Source of the DNA: an uncultured Oscillospiraceae bacterium
GTDB taxonomy: Bacteria; Bacillota; Clostridia; Oscillospirales; Oscillospiraceae
Length of the DNA stretch: 64,000 nucleotides
Assembly (NCBI GenBank): GCA_934645175.1
Contig: CAKUDE010000006.1
Span: forward strand, 1-64,000
Direction of reading: 5' to 3'
Shown: positions 34,344 through 45,153 of the stretch, piece by piece
Position numbering within the stretch: position 1 is the first letter of the stretch
Layout: each line of letters starts with the position of its first letter
The notes under the pieces: model-generated
Databases searched by the model: none
Seen by the model: only the letters and a program-made list of their open reading frames with translations
What the model was told of the DNA's origin: nothing
Made by a program: the position numbers and the translations under genes

Positions 34344-35138
34344 ATGCTGAATCCGCTATGCCCCGTTTGCGGCCTGCCGCTGGACGAGCACTGGCGCTGT
34401 GCCGCCGGTCACAGCTTTGATGTCGCGAGGCAGGGTTATGTCAACCTTCTGACCGTCGACAAAAAGCACTCCCTGCACCCCGGCGATACGGCGGAAATGG
34501 TCGCCGCGCGGAGGCGCTTTCTGGATCTGGGATTGTATCGTCCCATTTCCGATGCACTTCGCGCCTGCCTTGCCGACTATGCGCCGAATGCCCGGACACT
34601 GCTTGACGCAGGATGCGGCGAGGGATATTACCTTTCAAGACTGACCGAAATCGGCGAGCGTTGGGGGATCGATATCTCCAAGGATGCGACCCGATATGCG
34701 GCGGCGCGGGACAAAGGCTCCCGCTATCTGACGGCCAGCGCGGCACATCTTCCCTTCTCCGACGCTTCCTTTGATGCTTTGATCTGTCTGTTTGCACTGA
34801 CTGCCGAAGAGGAGTTCGCGCGCGTGCTGAAGCCCGGCGGGGTCTTTATTCAGGCAATCACGGGGCAGTCGCATCTGCGTGCCCTGCGCCGTGTGATCTA
34901 TCCGGAGCTGCGGGAAAGGGAAAAGGACACACCGCCGGAGCTGCCGCATTTTGTACGGCTGGATACGCGATGCGTCGCATTTGATTTTTCGCTGCACGGC
35001 ACACAGGCAATTACGGACCTGCTGACAATGACGCCGCATGTCTGGCGAATTTCCAAAGCCGGTGCGGAGGCCGCGCGGGCGCTGAACGCGCTGGACGATC
35101 ACGTCGAAGTCCTGCTGCACGTTTTCCGAGCAATATAG
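34344..35138 (+). CDS. rlmA: 23S rRNA (guanine-N1) methyltransferase RlmA family
   Basis: The 264-residue SAM-dependent methyltransferase resembles RlmA (G745/G748 N1 methylation of 23S rRNA helix 35). The N-terminal zinc finger is LCPVCGLPLDEHWRC with AAGHSFD. RQGYVNLLTVDKK and HPGDTAEMVAARRRFLDLG are near-diagnostic. The SAM motif is LLDAGCGEGYYLSRL and motif IV GTAEEEFARV-like text appears as ALTAEEEFARVLKPGG. Some relatives (TlrB) give tylosin resistance, but resistance is not claimed. It has its own plus-strand promoter, operator-like palindrome, strong AAGGAGGA site and terminator, standing alone amid minus-strand operons. Confidence 0.9.
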   Translation: MLNPLCPVCGLPLDEHWRCAAGHSFDVARQGYVNLLTVDKKHSLHPGDTAEMVAARRRFLDLGLYRPISDALRACLADYAPNARTLLDAGCGEGYYLSRLTEIGERWGIDISKDATRYAAARDKGSRYLTASAAHLPFSDASFDALICLFALTAEEEFARVLKPGGVFIQAITGQSHLRALRRVIYPELREREKDTPPELPHFVRLDTRCVAFDFSLHGTQAITDLLTMTPHVWRISKAGAEAARALNALDDHVEVLLHVFRAI

Positions 35139-35140
35139 GC

Positions 35141-35182
35141 ACACCGTCCCGCACGGATTTCCGTGCGGGACGGTGTGTTTTT
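35141..35182 (+). terminator. Intrinsic terminator of rlmA
   Basis: A perfect 16-bp stem (35141-35156 with 35161-35176), ATTT loop, then GTTTTT. It starts 2 bases after the rlmA stop and ends within the stop of the convergent GH13 gene. On the minus strand it has no T run, so it is mainly a plus-strand terminator. Confidence 0.88.
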
Positions 35183-37022
35183 ATCGGTCGGTCAAAAAGA
35201 CGGCATAGCCGTTCGGCTCCAGCGTAACGCTGCCGCCGTATGCGCTCACGCCCACGCCGAAATTCGGCATGGCGGACAGAGAAAGCGTCCACGGAGCGCC
35301 GCTTCGGTTGACATAAATCTCCGCCTGCTGGCTTTCGCAGACACGGCGCAGATACAGCCGCCCTTTGGCAGGCGCCACTGCGGAAATATCTCCCAAGCGA
35401 AGTGCGGGCGAGGTGTTCTTAAGCCGGGCAAGCGCACGGTAATACGCAGTCAATGTGGTGTCCTCCGCCCCCCAAGGGAAGCAGCGGCGGCAGAATGGAT
35501 CGTCATAGCCCTCCATTCCCGCCTCATCGCCGTAATAGATACAGGGGCTTCCGGGTAACACAAACTGCAAAAACACCGCCATGCGGAGCTTCAGCACAGC
35601 CTGCTCGCGCTGTCTTCGCGTCAGGCGGCGTGCGGACAGCGACTCCTTGCTTCCTCCCGAAGGGTCGCCGAGCTGCGTCAGGATGCGCGGCGTGTCGTGC
35701 GTTCCGAGCAGATTCATCACGCAACGCAATACCTGCGGCGGATAATTCTCCGCAATACGCAGTACACGTTCGCAAAAATCCGATGCATCCTCCTGCCCGC
35801 CGGCAAAACGCAAGACGGCCTCGCGCCAGGGATAATTCATCGTTGAATCCAACTCGCCGTCAACAAAATAGCGGCGGCTGACGCCGTAGGTACGCTTATT
35901 GGAAGCATCCTCCCAAACCTCGCCGATTAAAAATGCCTCCGGTTTTAACTCACGCAGACGACGCTTAAGGCGAAGTACGAATGCATCCGGCACCTCGTCA
36001 ACAACATCCAGTCGGAAACCGTCCGCACCGAGGCGCAGCCAGTGCGCCACGACAGAATCTTCACCGTCAATGATATAGTCCAAATATCCGGGCGTCAACT
36101 CCTCCACATTCGGAAGGGTGGGCATATTCCACCAGCACTCATAATCGTCCGGGTAATGGCGGAAGCGATACCAATCGCGGTAAGGTGAAGCCGGATCAGA
36201 AAGCGCGCCGTGGCCGAAAACGTGCTTCGCGTCAAAATAGACGCTGTTGCTTCCCGTGTGGGAAAACACGCCGTCGAGAATGACACGCATCCCCCGCTCG
36301 TGCGCCGCGCGGCACAAGGCGGAAAAGTCCGCCTCCGTCCCGAGCATCGGGTCGATGCGCTTATAATCCGCCGTGTCGTACCGGTGGTTGGAATATGCCA
36401 TGAAAATCGGGTTGAGATACAGGATCTTTACACCCAGCTCCTGCAAATACGGCAGCTTCTCACGGATGCCGTTCAGGTTGCCGCCAAAAAAATCGCTGCA
36501 CCAGTTACCCTCTGCATCGGCCGTAAAATCCGGCTCCTCACCCCACCGGGAATGCAGACGGAAGGGTGTAAGCTTGTTCGTCAGATCACACTCACCGGCC
36601 CTTGCAAAACGGTCCGGAAAAATCTGATACATCACCGCGCCCGCCGCAAATTCCGGCGTGGTAAAATCCGCCGGGACCGCACTCACCTGCCAGCGTTCTC
36701 CCGCCTCCATGTTCGTGTCGCGTCCCTGCCGGAACAGACGGAACGAGCCGTCCGGTTTGTCGATTCGGAACCAGTAATAGTACAGCGCCGGTGTTTGCAG
36801 CGTCAGGAAGCCGCGCCAAACGGCGTAGCCGTCGGCATCGCGTTCATGAGAAAAAGCGAATTCCCCGCAGGGTGACTGCTCACAATCCTCCAGCATCAGG
36901 CGGACTCCCGTCGCGCCGCAGCTCAGCGGCACACGGATGTGCATTTCACAGCTCTGTCCCGGCTGCAGGGTGCCGAATGGCGACTTATAGGCCGTATCGA
37001 GGCTATCAAACAGAATTCTCAT
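35181..37022 (-). CDS. Cytoplasmic GH13 alpha-glucan hydrolase (neopullulanase/alpha-amylase-like)
   Basis: The 613-residue glycoside hydrolase family 13 enzyme has an N-terminal beta-sandwich (about 1-120) and a catalytic barrel starting VMYQIFPDRFARAG. Catalytic residues are visible: the nucleophile Asp in GFRLDVVDEVPDA, acid Glu in FLIGEVWEDAS, and Asp in NLLGTHDTPRIL; region I is VILDGVFSHTG. There is no signal peptide, so it acts inside the cell, probably on maltodextrins released from glycogen. It overlaps glgP by 4 bases and closes the glycogen operon. Exact linkage specificity (maltogenic, neopullulanase or amylase) is uncertain. Confidence 0.88.
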   Translation of the reverse strand: MRILFDSLDTAYKSPFGTLQPGQSCEMHIRVPLSCGATGVRLMLEDCEQSPCGEFAFSHERDADGYAVWRGFLTLQTPALYYYWFRIDKPDGSFRLFRQGRDTNMEAGERWQVSAVPADFTTPEFAAGAVMYQIFPDRFARAGECDLTNKLTPFRLHSRWGEEPDFTADAEGNWCSDFFGGNLNGIREKLPYLQELGVKILYLNPIFMAYSNHRYDTADYKRIDPMLGTEADFSALCRAAHERGMRVILDGVFSHTGSNSVYFDAKHVFGHGALSDPASPYRDWYRFRHYPDDYECWWNMPTLPNVEELTPGYLDYIIDGEDSVVAHWLRLGADGFRLDVVDEVPDAFVLRLKRRLRELKPEAFLIGEVWEDASNKRTYGVSRRYFVDGELDSTMNYPWREAVLRFAGGQEDASDFCERVLRIAENYPPQVLRCVMNLLGTHDTPRILTQLGDPSGGSKESLSARRLTRRQREQAVLKLRMAVFLQFVLPGSPCIYYGDEAGMEGYDDPFCRRCFPWGAEDTTLTAYYRALARLKNTSPALRLGDISAVAPAKGRLYLRRVCESQQAEIYVNRSGAPWTLSLSAMPNFGVGVSAYGGSVTLEPNGYAVFLTDR

Positions 37023-39442
37023 TTGCTCAGATACCAGATCTTTTCCGCGTATTCCTCGACGGCGCGGTCCGCCGAGAAAATTCCGGCTTTCGCGATATTG
37101 ATGAGCGACATTTTTCCGAAGATCTCCGGTTTTTCATAGGTCTCGGACACGACACGCTGAACGCGCGCATAATCCGCAAAGTCCGCTACGGTCATATAAG
37201 CGTCGGCGACACCGAAGCGATTGGTCAGGAGTGAATCAACAATGTCGTCATACCGCTGGCCAAGCACACCGGAGGTAAGCATTTTGAGCACCTCTTCCAG
37301 CTCCGGCGTAAGGAATTTCTGCGGATCATAGCCCTGCTTCCAAAGCGTCTCAACTTCTCCCGCCTTCAGGCCGAACAGGAAGATGTTCTCGTCGCCGACC
37401 TGCTCATGAATTTCAACATTCGCGCCGTCGAGCGTACCAACGGTCACGGCGCCGTTGATCATCAGCTTCATATTGCCTGTACCGGAGGCTTCCTTGCCGG
37501 CTACGGAAATCTGCTCGGAGATGTCCGCCGCAGGGATGATGATCTCTGCAAGCGAGACTTTATAGTCCTCGATAAACACCACCTTGAGCTTGTCGCGCAC
37601 CTGCGGGTCGGAATTGACCAGCTTCGATACCGCCACGATCAGGCTGATGGTCTGCTTGGCTCGGATATAGCCCGCGGAAGCCTTTGCCGCAAAAATGAAA
37701 GTACGCGGTACAAAGGGCGCGGTAGGATTGGCCTTGATTTGGTTGTAAAGATACAGAACATGGAGGATATTCAGGAGCTGGCGCTTGTACTCATGCAGGC
37801 GCTTGATCTGAATGTCGAAAATCGAGTCCGGATCTACACGCACGCCGTTGCGGTCGGCGATGAGGGCGGCCAGACGCTGCTTGTTGCTGCGCTTGATGCA
37901 CTGAAGCCGCTCACGCACCTCGTTGTCGTCCTGATATTTCAGCAGTCCTTCGAGAGCGCGCGCATCACGCAGGAAGTCCGAACCGATCAGCTCACCGAGA
38001 TACTCCGTCAGAAGCGGGTTTGACTGACACAGCCAACGACGGTAGGCAATGCCGTTTGTCACGTTCAGGAAGCGGTCAGGCCGGAGCGCGCAGTAGTCGC
38101 GGAAAATGCCGTCGCGCAAGATCTGTGTGTGCAGCTTTGATACGCCGTTGACCTTGTGGCACGCCGCAAGGCAGAGATTTGCCATGCGCACCTCGTTGTC
38201 GGCGATCACCGCCATATAGTTGATCTTGCCCCAGTCATTCGGGTAAGCGCGACACAGCGACTCGATCAACCGACGGTTGATCTCGCAGCAGACGGAATAA
38301 ACGCGCGGCAAAAGCTCACGGAACAGATCGACGTTCCAACGTTCCAGCGCCTCAGACATGACGGTATGGTTCGTATAGGACAGCGTGCGGCAGGTGATGT
38401 CCCATGCCTCGTCCCAGCCGTAATCGTGCTCATCGATCAGAAGCCGCATCAGCTCCGGTACGCAAAGCGCCGGATGCGTATCGTTGATGTGGATCGCGAC
38501 CTTTTCCGGCAGGTTATCGAAGGTATGGTAACGCTTGAAGTGTTTTTTCAGAATCGCCTGAAGCGATGCCGAAACAAGCAGATACTGCTGACGCAGGCGC
38601 AGGCGCTTGCCTTGAATATGGTCATCCGCCGGGTAGAGCACCTTGGAGATCGTCTCTGCCATGGCATTCTGCTCCAGCGCGCGCACATAGTCGCCGCGGG
38701 AGAAGGCAGCCATATCAAAGCTCTGGGGAAGCTTGGCACTCCACAGCACCAAACGATTGGCAGCCCCGGTATCATAACCGGAGATAAACATATCGTGCGG
38801 CACAGCCGTGACCGCCTGATACCCCACCTGCGCAACGCGGAAACGTCCGTTATCCATCCATTCGCGCAGCTCGCCGCCAAATCGAACCTCCACGGCATCG
38901 TCTTCGCGCGTGCGCAGCCAAACATCTCCCATTTCCAGCCAGTTGTCGGGGAACTCCATCTGCCAGCCGTCGACGATCTTCTGACGGAAGATACCGAACT
39001 CGTAGCGGATGGAGCAGCCGGTCACGCTGTAACCCAGGCCGGTTGCAGCGTCCATATAGCACGAGGCCAGACGGCCGAGGCCGCCATTTCCGAGGCCGGC
39101 ATCCGGCTCCATCTCATAGAGCTTTTCGATGTCGATACCGAGCTTTGCCAGTCCTTCGCGGCATTCCTGTTCCAGACCGAGATTAAAGAGGTTGTTATGC
39201 AGGCTGGTTCCGACGAGGAACTCCATCGACATATAGTAAACCTCTTTTTTCTCCTCCTGCGCATTTTTCTGTAAAAAAGCGCTGTTTTTCTCCGTCAGAA
39301 GCTCACGCAGAACGCCGCACAGCGCGCGGTAGATCTGTCGCTCGGTCGCTTCTTCAAGCGTGCAGCCAAAGCTGCGATATAGGGAATCTGCCAGCGCATC
39401 CATGATACCCTTTTGCGCCGGTTTCATTTCTTTTTTCTTCAT
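37019..39442 (-). CDS. glgP: Glycogen/starch phosphorylase
   Basis: The 807-residue GT35 enzyme releases glucose-1-phosphate from glycogen. DAGLGNGGLGRLASCYMDA is the family signature near residue 115, and the PLP-lysine motif is EASGTGNMKLMINGAVTVGT near residue 645. Length and both motifs are canonical. The ATG at 39442 follows AGGAG by 6 bases. It sits between glgA and the GH13 gene, so synthesis and breakdown enzymes are cotranscribed. Confidence 0.95.
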   Translation of the reverse strand: MKKKEMKPAQKGIMDALADSLYRSFGCTLEEATERQIYRALCGVLRELLTEKNSAFLQKNAQEEKKEVYYMSMEFLVGTSLHNNLFNLGLEQECREGLAKLGIDIEKLYEMEPDAGLGNGGLGRLASCYMDAATGLGYSVTGCSIRYEFGIFRQKIVDGWQMEFPDNWLEMGDVWLRTREDDAVEVRFGGELREWMDNGRFRVAQVGYQAVTAVPHDMFISGYDTGAANRLVLWSAKLPQSFDMAAFSRGDYVRALEQNAMAETISKVLYPADDHIQGKRLRLRQQYLLVSASLQAILKKHFKRYHTFDNLPEKVAIHINDTHPALCVPELMRLLIDEHDYGWDEAWDITCRTLSYTNHTVMSEALERWNVDLFRELLPRVYSVCCEINRRLIESLCRAYPNDWGKINYMAVIADNEVRMANLCLAACHKVNGVSKLHTQILRDGIFRDYCALRPDRFLNVTNGIAYRRWLCQSNPLLTEYLGELIGSDFLRDARALEGLLKYQDDNEVRERLQCIKRSNKQRLAALIADRNGVRVDPDSIFDIQIKRLHEYKRQLLNILHVLYLYNQIKANPTAPFVPRTFIFAAKASAGYIRAKQTISLIVAVSKLVNSDPQVRDKLKVVFIEDYKVSLAEIIIPAADISEQISVAGKEASGTGNMKLMINGAVTVGTLDGANVEIHEQVGDENIFLFGLKAGEVETLWKQGYDPQKFLTPELEEVLKMLTSGVLGQRYDDIVDSLLTNRFGVADAYMTVADFADYARVQRVVSETYEKPEIFGKMSLINIAKAGIFSADRAVEEYAEKIWYLSK

Positions 39443-39460
39443 GGGAACTCCTCTCAAGAA

Positions 39461-40891
39461 TCAACACTGTAAAAGCTGCCCGTACAGCCGCATATATTCC
39501 GCCGCAGGCTTATGCCAGCTTACGTCAAGCAGCATATCATGGCCGATCAATCGCCGCCACGCCGCGCGGTCGCCGTAATACAAACCCGTAGCGCGGTCAA
39601 TGGCGCCCAGAAAATCATCGGCATTGTAGCTCTGGAAGGTAAAACCGGAGCCCCTCCCCGTCGTGGGATCATAAGGCTCTACGGTATCCTTCAGGCCTCC
39701 CGTCGCCGAGACGACGGGAATTGTACCGTAGTGCATGGCAATCAGTTGTGAAAGCCCGCAGGGCTCCGAACGCGAGGGCATCAGATAGATGTCCGCCCCC
39801 GCATAAACCCGTGAGGCAAGCTGCGCGTCGAAGCGCAGACACACCGCAACCTTTCCGGGATGCTGCGCAGCCAACGCGCCAAGTGCATATTCATACTGTC
39901 GCTCGCCGGTGCCGACAATTACAAGCTGTATATCACGCTCCGCCAGCCGGTTGGCATTGTAGCACAGAAGATCGATGCCCTTGTGCCCGGCCAGGCGCGA
40001 GACCATCGCCAGAATCGGCGCATCCGTATCCTGCCATAAACCAAGCTCTTCACGCAGCGCGGTCTTATTTTCGGCTTTTCCGTGCGGATTCTCCGCGCTG
40101 TAGTTGCACACAAGCGCAGGGTCTGTCGCAGGATTGAACACATTGGTGTCGATACCGTTGGTGATGCCGCACAGCCAGGTATCGCGAAGGACGTACTCCA
40201 ATCTGTGCGCAAAATAAGGATAACGAAGCTCCTCCGCGTAGCTGCGCGAAACGGTCGTCACAACATCGGCCAAAGCGATGGCGGACTTCATGAGGTTTAC
40301 GGCGCCGTCAAAACTCATCGTCTGCCGGAAGCGTTCCGGCAATCCGAGCGTATGGTCAAAGAACGCGGCATCCGCCCAGCCCTGATACTCTATGTTGTGG
40401 ATGGTAAACACGGTCTTTGTCTGCGGAGACCAGTCGGCATAAAATGCGCGGTAGTCGGCAACGGCAGCCGCCGCCTGCCAATCGTGACAGTGCAGAATAT
40501 CCGGCTTGAAATCAAGGAAATACATGGCCGCCAGCGCCGCCTTACAGTAATAGGCAAAGCGTTCGCCGTCATCAAACTCCCCGTAGACCGCACCGCGGGC
40601 GCCGAAGTAATAGTCGTTGTCGATAAAGTAGAGCTCCACGCCGTCCGTGCAAACCTTCCGGCGGAAAATGCCGACATAGCTCTCACGCCACGCAAGGCGG
40701 ATGTGGAACGAACCGAGAAACTCCGTTTCGACGCGCGGATCGGTCTTGATGCGTTTATAATACGGCAAAAATAGGCATACGCGATTCCCCTGCTGCCGGG
40801 CCAGCTCCGCCGGCAACGCCTGAATCACATCGCCGAGGCCGCCGGTTTTGACATAGGGCGCAGCCTCGGAAGCAAGCATGGCAATGTTCAT
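39461..40891 (-). CDS. glgA: Glycogen synthase (ADP-glucose)
   Basis: The 476-residue GT5 transferase uses ADP-glucose. The acceptor loop motif is APYVKTGGLGDVIQALP near residue 15, where Lys-Thr-Gly-Gly binds the sugar nucleotide. Later motifs include DILHCHDWQAAA, VFTIHNIEYQGWA, ITNGIDTNVFNPATD and LMPSRSEPCGLSQLIAMHYG. The ATG at 40891 overlaps the glgD stop (ATGA). The ribosome-binding site is weak, consistent with translational coupling. Confidence 0.95.
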   Translation of the reverse strand: MNIAMLASEAAPYVKTGGLGDVIQALPAELARQQGNRVCLFLPYYKRIKTDPRVETEFLGSFHIRLAWRESYVGIFRRKVCTDGVELYFIDNDYYFGARGAVYGEFDDGERFAYYCKAALAAMYFLDFKPDILHCHDWQAAAAVADYRAFYADWSPQTKTVFTIHNIEYQGWADAAFFDHTLGLPERFRQTMSFDGAVNLMKSAIALADVVTTVSRSYAEELRYPYFAHRLEYVLRDTWLCGITNGIDTNVFNPATDPALVCNYSAENPHGKAENKTALREELGLWQDTDAPILAMVSRLAGHKGIDLLCYNANRLAERDIQLVIVGTGERQYEYALGALAAQHPGKVAVCLRFDAQLASRVYAGADIYLMPSRSEPCGLSQLIAMHYGTIPVVSATGGLKDTVEPYDPTTGRGSGFTFQSYNADDFLGAIDRATGLYYGDRAAWRRLIGHDMLLDVSWHKPAAEYMRLYGQLLQC

Positions 40892-42003
40892 ACCGTCTCG
40901 CCTCGCTTCAGAATCAGCGGGTGCTCCATTGTGCCGCAAAGTCGCGCGCCGGGACGAACCACAACATCCTTGTCCAGAATCACGCACTCCAGCTCGGCAT
41001 TTTTTCCGATACGCGTGCCCTGCATAATGACGCTGTTTTTCACCCTTGCGCCCTCGTGAAGCTGCACGCCGCGGAACAGAACGGAATGCTCCGCGATCCC
41101 TTCAAGCATACAGCCGTCGGCGACGATGCAGTCGTCGATGCTGGAATTCTCGCCGTAGTAGGTCGGCACCTCGTCGCGAACCTTGGTATAGATGGTCAGG
41201 CCGGTGCCAAACAGTCCGCGACGCACCTCCGGGTCGATCAGTGCAAGGCTGTTGTGATAGAATTCGCGCGTGCTCTCGTTAAACAGCGCCACGCCGCCAA
41301 AACGGTAGGCATTAACCTTCATGCCCTTTTCGGCAAAGCCGTGCATAACAAGATCCCGCTCAAAGTGATAGCGGTTATGCGCGACGGCCTCGACCGTCTC
41401 GCGCATCAGCCGTTCGCGGCTGATAACAAAAATACCCATCGACGCCAGATATTCCGGCCCTGCGCAGTAATCGACGGCAATATCGGTCACAATGCCCGAC
41501 TCGTCCGCACGCAGCGCCATATCCAGCTGCTTGACGCCGTTACAGATGCCCTCTTTGACCGCGACGGTCACATCCGCTCCGGATTCCACATGACTCTTCA
41601 GCACCTCGCGGAAATCGATGGCGCACAGAACCCCGCTGTCCGCCAGAACAACATAGTCCTCGTCCGTCAGTGCAAGGAAGCTGATGGCGGAGTTGATTGC
41701 CTCCAGCTTACCGCGGTAGCTTCCGTTATGCCCCATTGCAAAGGGCGTAAGATATTCCATTCCGGTATCGCCGATGTCGAGGTCCCACTCCGAGCCGGAG
41801 CCTATGTGGTTCATCAGCGACTGGTAATTATACTTTGTAATGATGCCGATGTGACGGATACCGGAATTCGACATATTCGACAGCGAAAAGTCGATCTGGC
41901 GATAGCGGCCACCGTAAGGCAGCGAAGCCATCGTGCGCTTATTGGTCAGCTCGCCGAGGGAGCTGTCGTAGATATTGGCAAAAATAATGCCCATCGTTTT
42001 CAT
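40888..42003 (-). CDS. glgD: GlgD, regulatory-type subunit of ADP-glucose pyrophosphorylase
   Basis: The 371-residue protein is a paralogue of GlgC with a nucleotidyltransferase fold and a left-handed beta-helix end (SIDDCIVADGCMLEG; NSVIMQGTRIGKNAELECVI). Where GlgC has AGGQGSRL and GDHIY, this protein has ANIYDSSLGEL and LADSGVL, so the catalytic site appears lost. In Firmicutes GlgC and GlgD form a heteromer in which GlgD boosts activity. It is placed directly after glgC (18-base gap) and overlaps glgA by 4 bases. Confidence 0.93.
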   Translation of the reverse strand: MKTMGIIFANIYDSSLGELTNKRTMASLPYGGRYRQIDFSLSNMSNSGIRHIGIITKYNYQSLMNHIGSGSEWDLDIGDTGMEYLTPFAMGHNGSYRGKLEAINSAISFLALTDEDYVVLADSGVLCAIDFREVLKSHVESGADVTVAVKEGICNGVKQLDMALRADESGIVTDIAVDYCAGPEYLASMGIFVISRERLMRETVEAVAHNRYHFERDLVMHGFAEKGMKVNAYRFGGVALFNESTREFYHNSLALIDPEVRRGLFGTGLTIYTKVRDEVPTYYGENSSIDDCIVADGCMLEGIAEHSVLFRGVQLHEGARVKNSVIMQGTRIGKNAELECVILDKDVVVRPGARLCGTMEHPLILKRGETV

Positions 42004-42021
42004 GGCAGTCACCCTCCTCAT

Positions 42022-43209
42022 TCAAATGACTTCGCCCGGTTTTACCGCGCGGTTTTCCTCGATGATTTTTCCTTTGCCAACCACGCTGATCTGCTTTGTT
42101 TCACCCTCGGCAAAGCAGCCGCCGATTACGGCTCCGCGTCGGATCCGGCAATCCTCACCGATGATGGCATGGCGGATAATTGCGCCTGCCTCGATCACAA
42201 CGTTCGGCATGATGACGCTGTCTTCCACCAACGCACCCTCGTAGACGGTGCAACCGGTAGAAATCACACTGTGGCGCACCGCGCCGTAGATCTCACAGCC
42301 CTCGGCGATCAGGCAGTTCACATTTTCCGAGCAGGCGGCAATGAAGCTGGACGGCATGGCATAGTTTCTCGCGTAAATACGTTTCCCCATATCGTCGTAG
42401 AGGTTAAAGGCGGGTTCCTTGCCGAGAAGATCCATATTGGCCTCCCAGAGTGAACCGATCGTGCCAACATCCTTCCAGTAGCCCTCAAATGCATAAGCAA
42501 AAAGGCGATGGCCGGCCTTCAAAATGGCAGGAATGACGTTCTTGCCGAAGTCATTGTCCGAATTTGGGTCCTCCTCGTCCATCAGAAGGAACTGCTTAAG
42601 CACATTCCACTTGAAGATGTAGATGCCCATGGATGCATTCGTGCTCTTGGGCTTTTTCGGCTTTTCCTCAAACTCATAAATGGCGCCGTCCGGGTTGGTA
42701 TTCATAATGCCGAAGCGGCTGGCCTCCTCGATCGGTACCGTGCGCACGGCGATGGTACAGTCTGCATCATGGCTGACATGGTAACGCAGCATCTCGGCAT
42801 AATCCATTTTGTAGATATGGTCGCCGGAAAGGATCAGCACATTGTCCGGGTCATAGCGCTCAATAAAGGGAATGTTCTGATAGATGGCGTTTGCCGTACC
42901 CTTATACCACTCCGATTTTTTGCTGCGGGCATACGGCGGCAGAACCTGCGCACCGCCGTGGCTCCGGTTCAGTCGCCACGGCTGGCCGTTGCCGATATAC
43001 TCGTTCAGCTCCAACGGTTGGTATTGCGTCAGGATACCGACGGTATCGATACCGGAATTGACGCAGTTTGACAGCGGAAAGTCGATGATGCGGTATTTCC
43101 CGCCGAAGGGAACGGCGGGCTTTGCGGTGTTTTCGGTCAGAACCATCAGGCGGCTGCCCTGGCCGCCTGCCAGAAGCATGGCAACGCAGTGCTTTTTCGG
43201 AAAGTTCAT
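42022..43209 (-). CDS. glgC: Glucose-1-phosphate adenylyltransferase
   Basis: The 395-residue catalytic subunit makes ADP-glucose from glucose-1-phosphate and ATP, the committed step of glycogen synthesis. Seen are [46 protein letters not shown], and [15 protein letters not shown] with the metal-binding Asp. The C-terminal beta-helix follows ([20 protein letters not shown]). The ATG at 43209 has AAGGAGG upstream and overlaps the glgB stop. Confidence 0.95.
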   Translation of the reverse strand: MNFPKKHCVAMLLAGGQGSRLMVLTENTAKPAVPFGGKYRIIDFPLSNCVNSGIDTVGILTQYQPLELNEYIGNGQPWRLNRSHGGAQVLPPYARSKKSEWYKGTANAIYQNIPFIERYDPDNVLILSGDHIYKMDYAEMLRYHVSHDADCTIAVRTVPIEEASRFGIMNTNPDGAIYEFEEKPKKPKSTNASMGIYIFKWNVLKQFLLMDEEDPNSDNDFGKNVIPAILKAGHRLFAYAFEGYWKDVGTIGSLWEANMDLLGKEPAFNLYDDMGKRIYARNYAMPSSFIAACSENVNCLIAEGCEIYGAVRHSVISTGCTVYEGALVEDSVIMPNVVIEAGAIIRHAIIGEDCRIRRGAVIGGCFAEGETKQISVVGKGKIIEENRAVKPGEVI

Positions 43210-45104
43210 CGTTTTTCCTCCTTATCCCGTGTGTTGATAACGCGCTTATAGAAAACGGCAGACAACGGCGGCAGCGTAAAGCTTCCGGTATACGGCAGCC
43301 CGTGCATCGGCTCGTGCGTAGCGCGAATCTCCGAAAGCGGCGTGCCTTTTCCGCCGTATTTCTCTTCATCACTGTTGAGCACTGCCTTGTAAACGCCGGG
43401 CTTCGGCAGCCCCAGACAGTAGTTTTCCCGTTCGACCGGGCAGAAATTGCAAACAAGGATCAATTCTCTGCCTCGGCGATCCATCCGGCGGAATGCAACA
43501 ACGCTATTATCGCGGTCATCCGCGCTGATCCAGGAAAACCCGTTCCAATCCGTATCGTCGTTCCACAAGCTGCTGTTGGCGAGGTAAAAATGATTCAGAT
43601 CGCGTACATAGTCCTTCATCTGGCGGTGACGGTCAAAGTCAAGCAGCATCCAGTCAAGCTGACTGTCAAAGCGCCACTCGGCAAACTGCGCAAACTCGTT
43701 GCCCATAAAGCTGAGCTTTTTTCCCGGATGACCGATCATAAAGCCGTAGAAGGTGCGAAGATTGGCAAACTTATCGTCATACTCCCCCGGCATCTTATTG
43801 ATCAGAGAGCCTTTTCCGTGTACGACCTCGTCATGGGACAGCGGAAGGATAAAGTTTTCGGAATATGCATACGTCATGGTGAATGTCAGGTTATTGTGAC
43901 TTCCCTTGCGGAACAGCGGGTCAAGCGACATGTAATGGAGCATATCATTCATCCAGCCCATGTTCCACTTGTACAGGAAGCCAAGACCGCCGTCATAATC
44001 CGGTTTTGTGACCATCGGGAAGGCAGTGGACTCCTCCGCTGCCGTAATGGCGCAGCGACGCGCGGAAAAGAGCGCGCGATTTAGCTTGCGCAAAAATGCA
44101 ATGGCCTCCAGATTTTCCACTCCGCCATAGCGGTTGGGGCGGTATTCCGTCCGACCATAGTTCAAATAAAGCATGGAAGCGACGGCATCAACACGGATTC
44201 CGTCGATGTGATATTGCTCCAGCCAATAGACCGCGTTGGAAATCAGAAAACACTGAACCTCCGGCTTTCCAAGGTCAAAAATACGCGTCGTCCAGTCTGG
44301 ATGCTCGTTCATCATCGGATCGGAAAGCTCATAGCAGCAGCTTCCGTCAAACTCGTATAATCCGTACTCATCCTTCGGAAAATGTGCCGGAACCCAATCA
44401 AGAATTACACCGATCCCGGCCTTATGGCACTCATTGACGAAGTGCATCAGCCCCCTCGGATCGCCGTAGCGTGCCGTCGGCGCATAGTAGCCGGTCACCT
44501 GATAGCCCCACGACGGGTCGTAAGGGTACTCCGCCAACGGCATCAGCTCCACATGCGTATAGCCCATATCCGACAGATACGGCAACAACTCCCCGGCCAG
44601 CTCCTCATAGCTGTAGCAGCTTCCGTCCGGTTTCCGCCTCCACGAACCAAAATGAAGCTCGTAAATATTCATCGGCGCGTCAAGCGCCTTCCTTTTGGCC
44701 ATGCGGCGGCGATATTCGGAATCCTTCCATGAGAATCCGGAAAGGTCGCAGACTCGGCTGGAGCTGTCCGGTTGGCGACAGCTTTGGAATGCATAGGGAT
44801 CTGCCTTGTAAACGGTCGTTCCGTCGCAGCGACGAACAAAAAACTTGTAGGCGTCTCCGGGCTTAGCGTAGGCAGAGAACGCCTCCCATACACCGTACTC
44901 CAGATACTCCATCGGAAGATCTTCCGTATTCCAGAAGTTCCAGTCGCCCGTTACGCTGACCGCCTGAGCGCGAGGCGCCCATACGCGGAAAACAAAACCC
45001 TCGGTTCCGTCGCGCGTCGCGCGGTGGCAGCCTAAAAAGGCATAGCTTCGAATCTCGTCACCGCTCGCAAAGCGGCGGAGCGAATTGTGTAAATTGATAT
45101 CCAT
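43206..45104 (-). CDS. glgB: 1,4-alpha-glucan branching enzyme
   Basis: The 632-residue GH13 branching enzyme introduces alpha-1,6 branches. An N-terminal CBM48 module ([19 protein letters not shown], about residues 35-125) precedes the catalytic domain with [20 protein letters not shown]. The nucleophile lies in [18 protein letters not shown], the acid Glu in [15 protein letters not shown], and [20 protein letters not shown] follows. The ATG at 45104 follows AGGAGG by about 11 bases. First gene of the glycogen operon, under the promoter at 45154-45181. Confidence 0.95.
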   Translation of the reverse strand: MDINLHNSLRRFASGDEIRSYAFLGCHRATRDGTEGFVFRVWAPRAQAVSVTGDWNFWNTEDLPMEYLEYGVWEAFSAYAKPGDAYKFFVRRCDGTTVYKADPYAFQSCRQPDSSSRVCDLSGFSWKDSEYRRRMAKRKALDAPMNIYELHFGSWRRKPDGSCYSYEELAGELLPYLSDMGYTHVELMPLAEYPYDPSWGYQVTGYYAPTARYGDPRGLMHFVNECHKAGIGVILDWVPAHFPKDEYGLYEFDGSCCYELSDPMMNEHPDWTTRIFDLGKPEVQCFLISNAVYWLEQYHIDGIRVDAVASMLYLNYGRTEYRPNRYGGVENLEAIAFLRKLNRALFSARRCAITAAEESTAFPMVTKPDYDGGLGFLYKWNMGWMNDMLHYMSLDPLFRKGSHNNLTFTMTYAYSENFILPLSHDEVVHGKGSLINKMPGEYDDKFANLRTFYGFMIGHPGKKLSFMGNEFAQFAEWRFDSQLDWMLLDFDRHRQMKDYVRDLNHFYLANSSLWNDDTDWNGFSWISADDRDNSVVAFRRMDRRGRELILVCNFCPVERENYCLGLPKPGVYKAVLNSDEEKYGGKGTPLSEIRATHEPMHGLPYTGSFTLPPLSAVFYKRVINTRDKEEKR

Positions 45105-45153
45105 CGGTGCGGCAGCCTCCTTTGCATCGAGACATCCTTGTTTCAACAGGAAT

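Noticed and set aside
40921..42453. A long open frame on the plus strand opposite glgD and glgC
   Set aside because: It lies antisense to two well-supported genes, spans their junction, has no family resemblance and no ribosome-binding site. It reflects the codon bias of the real genes.
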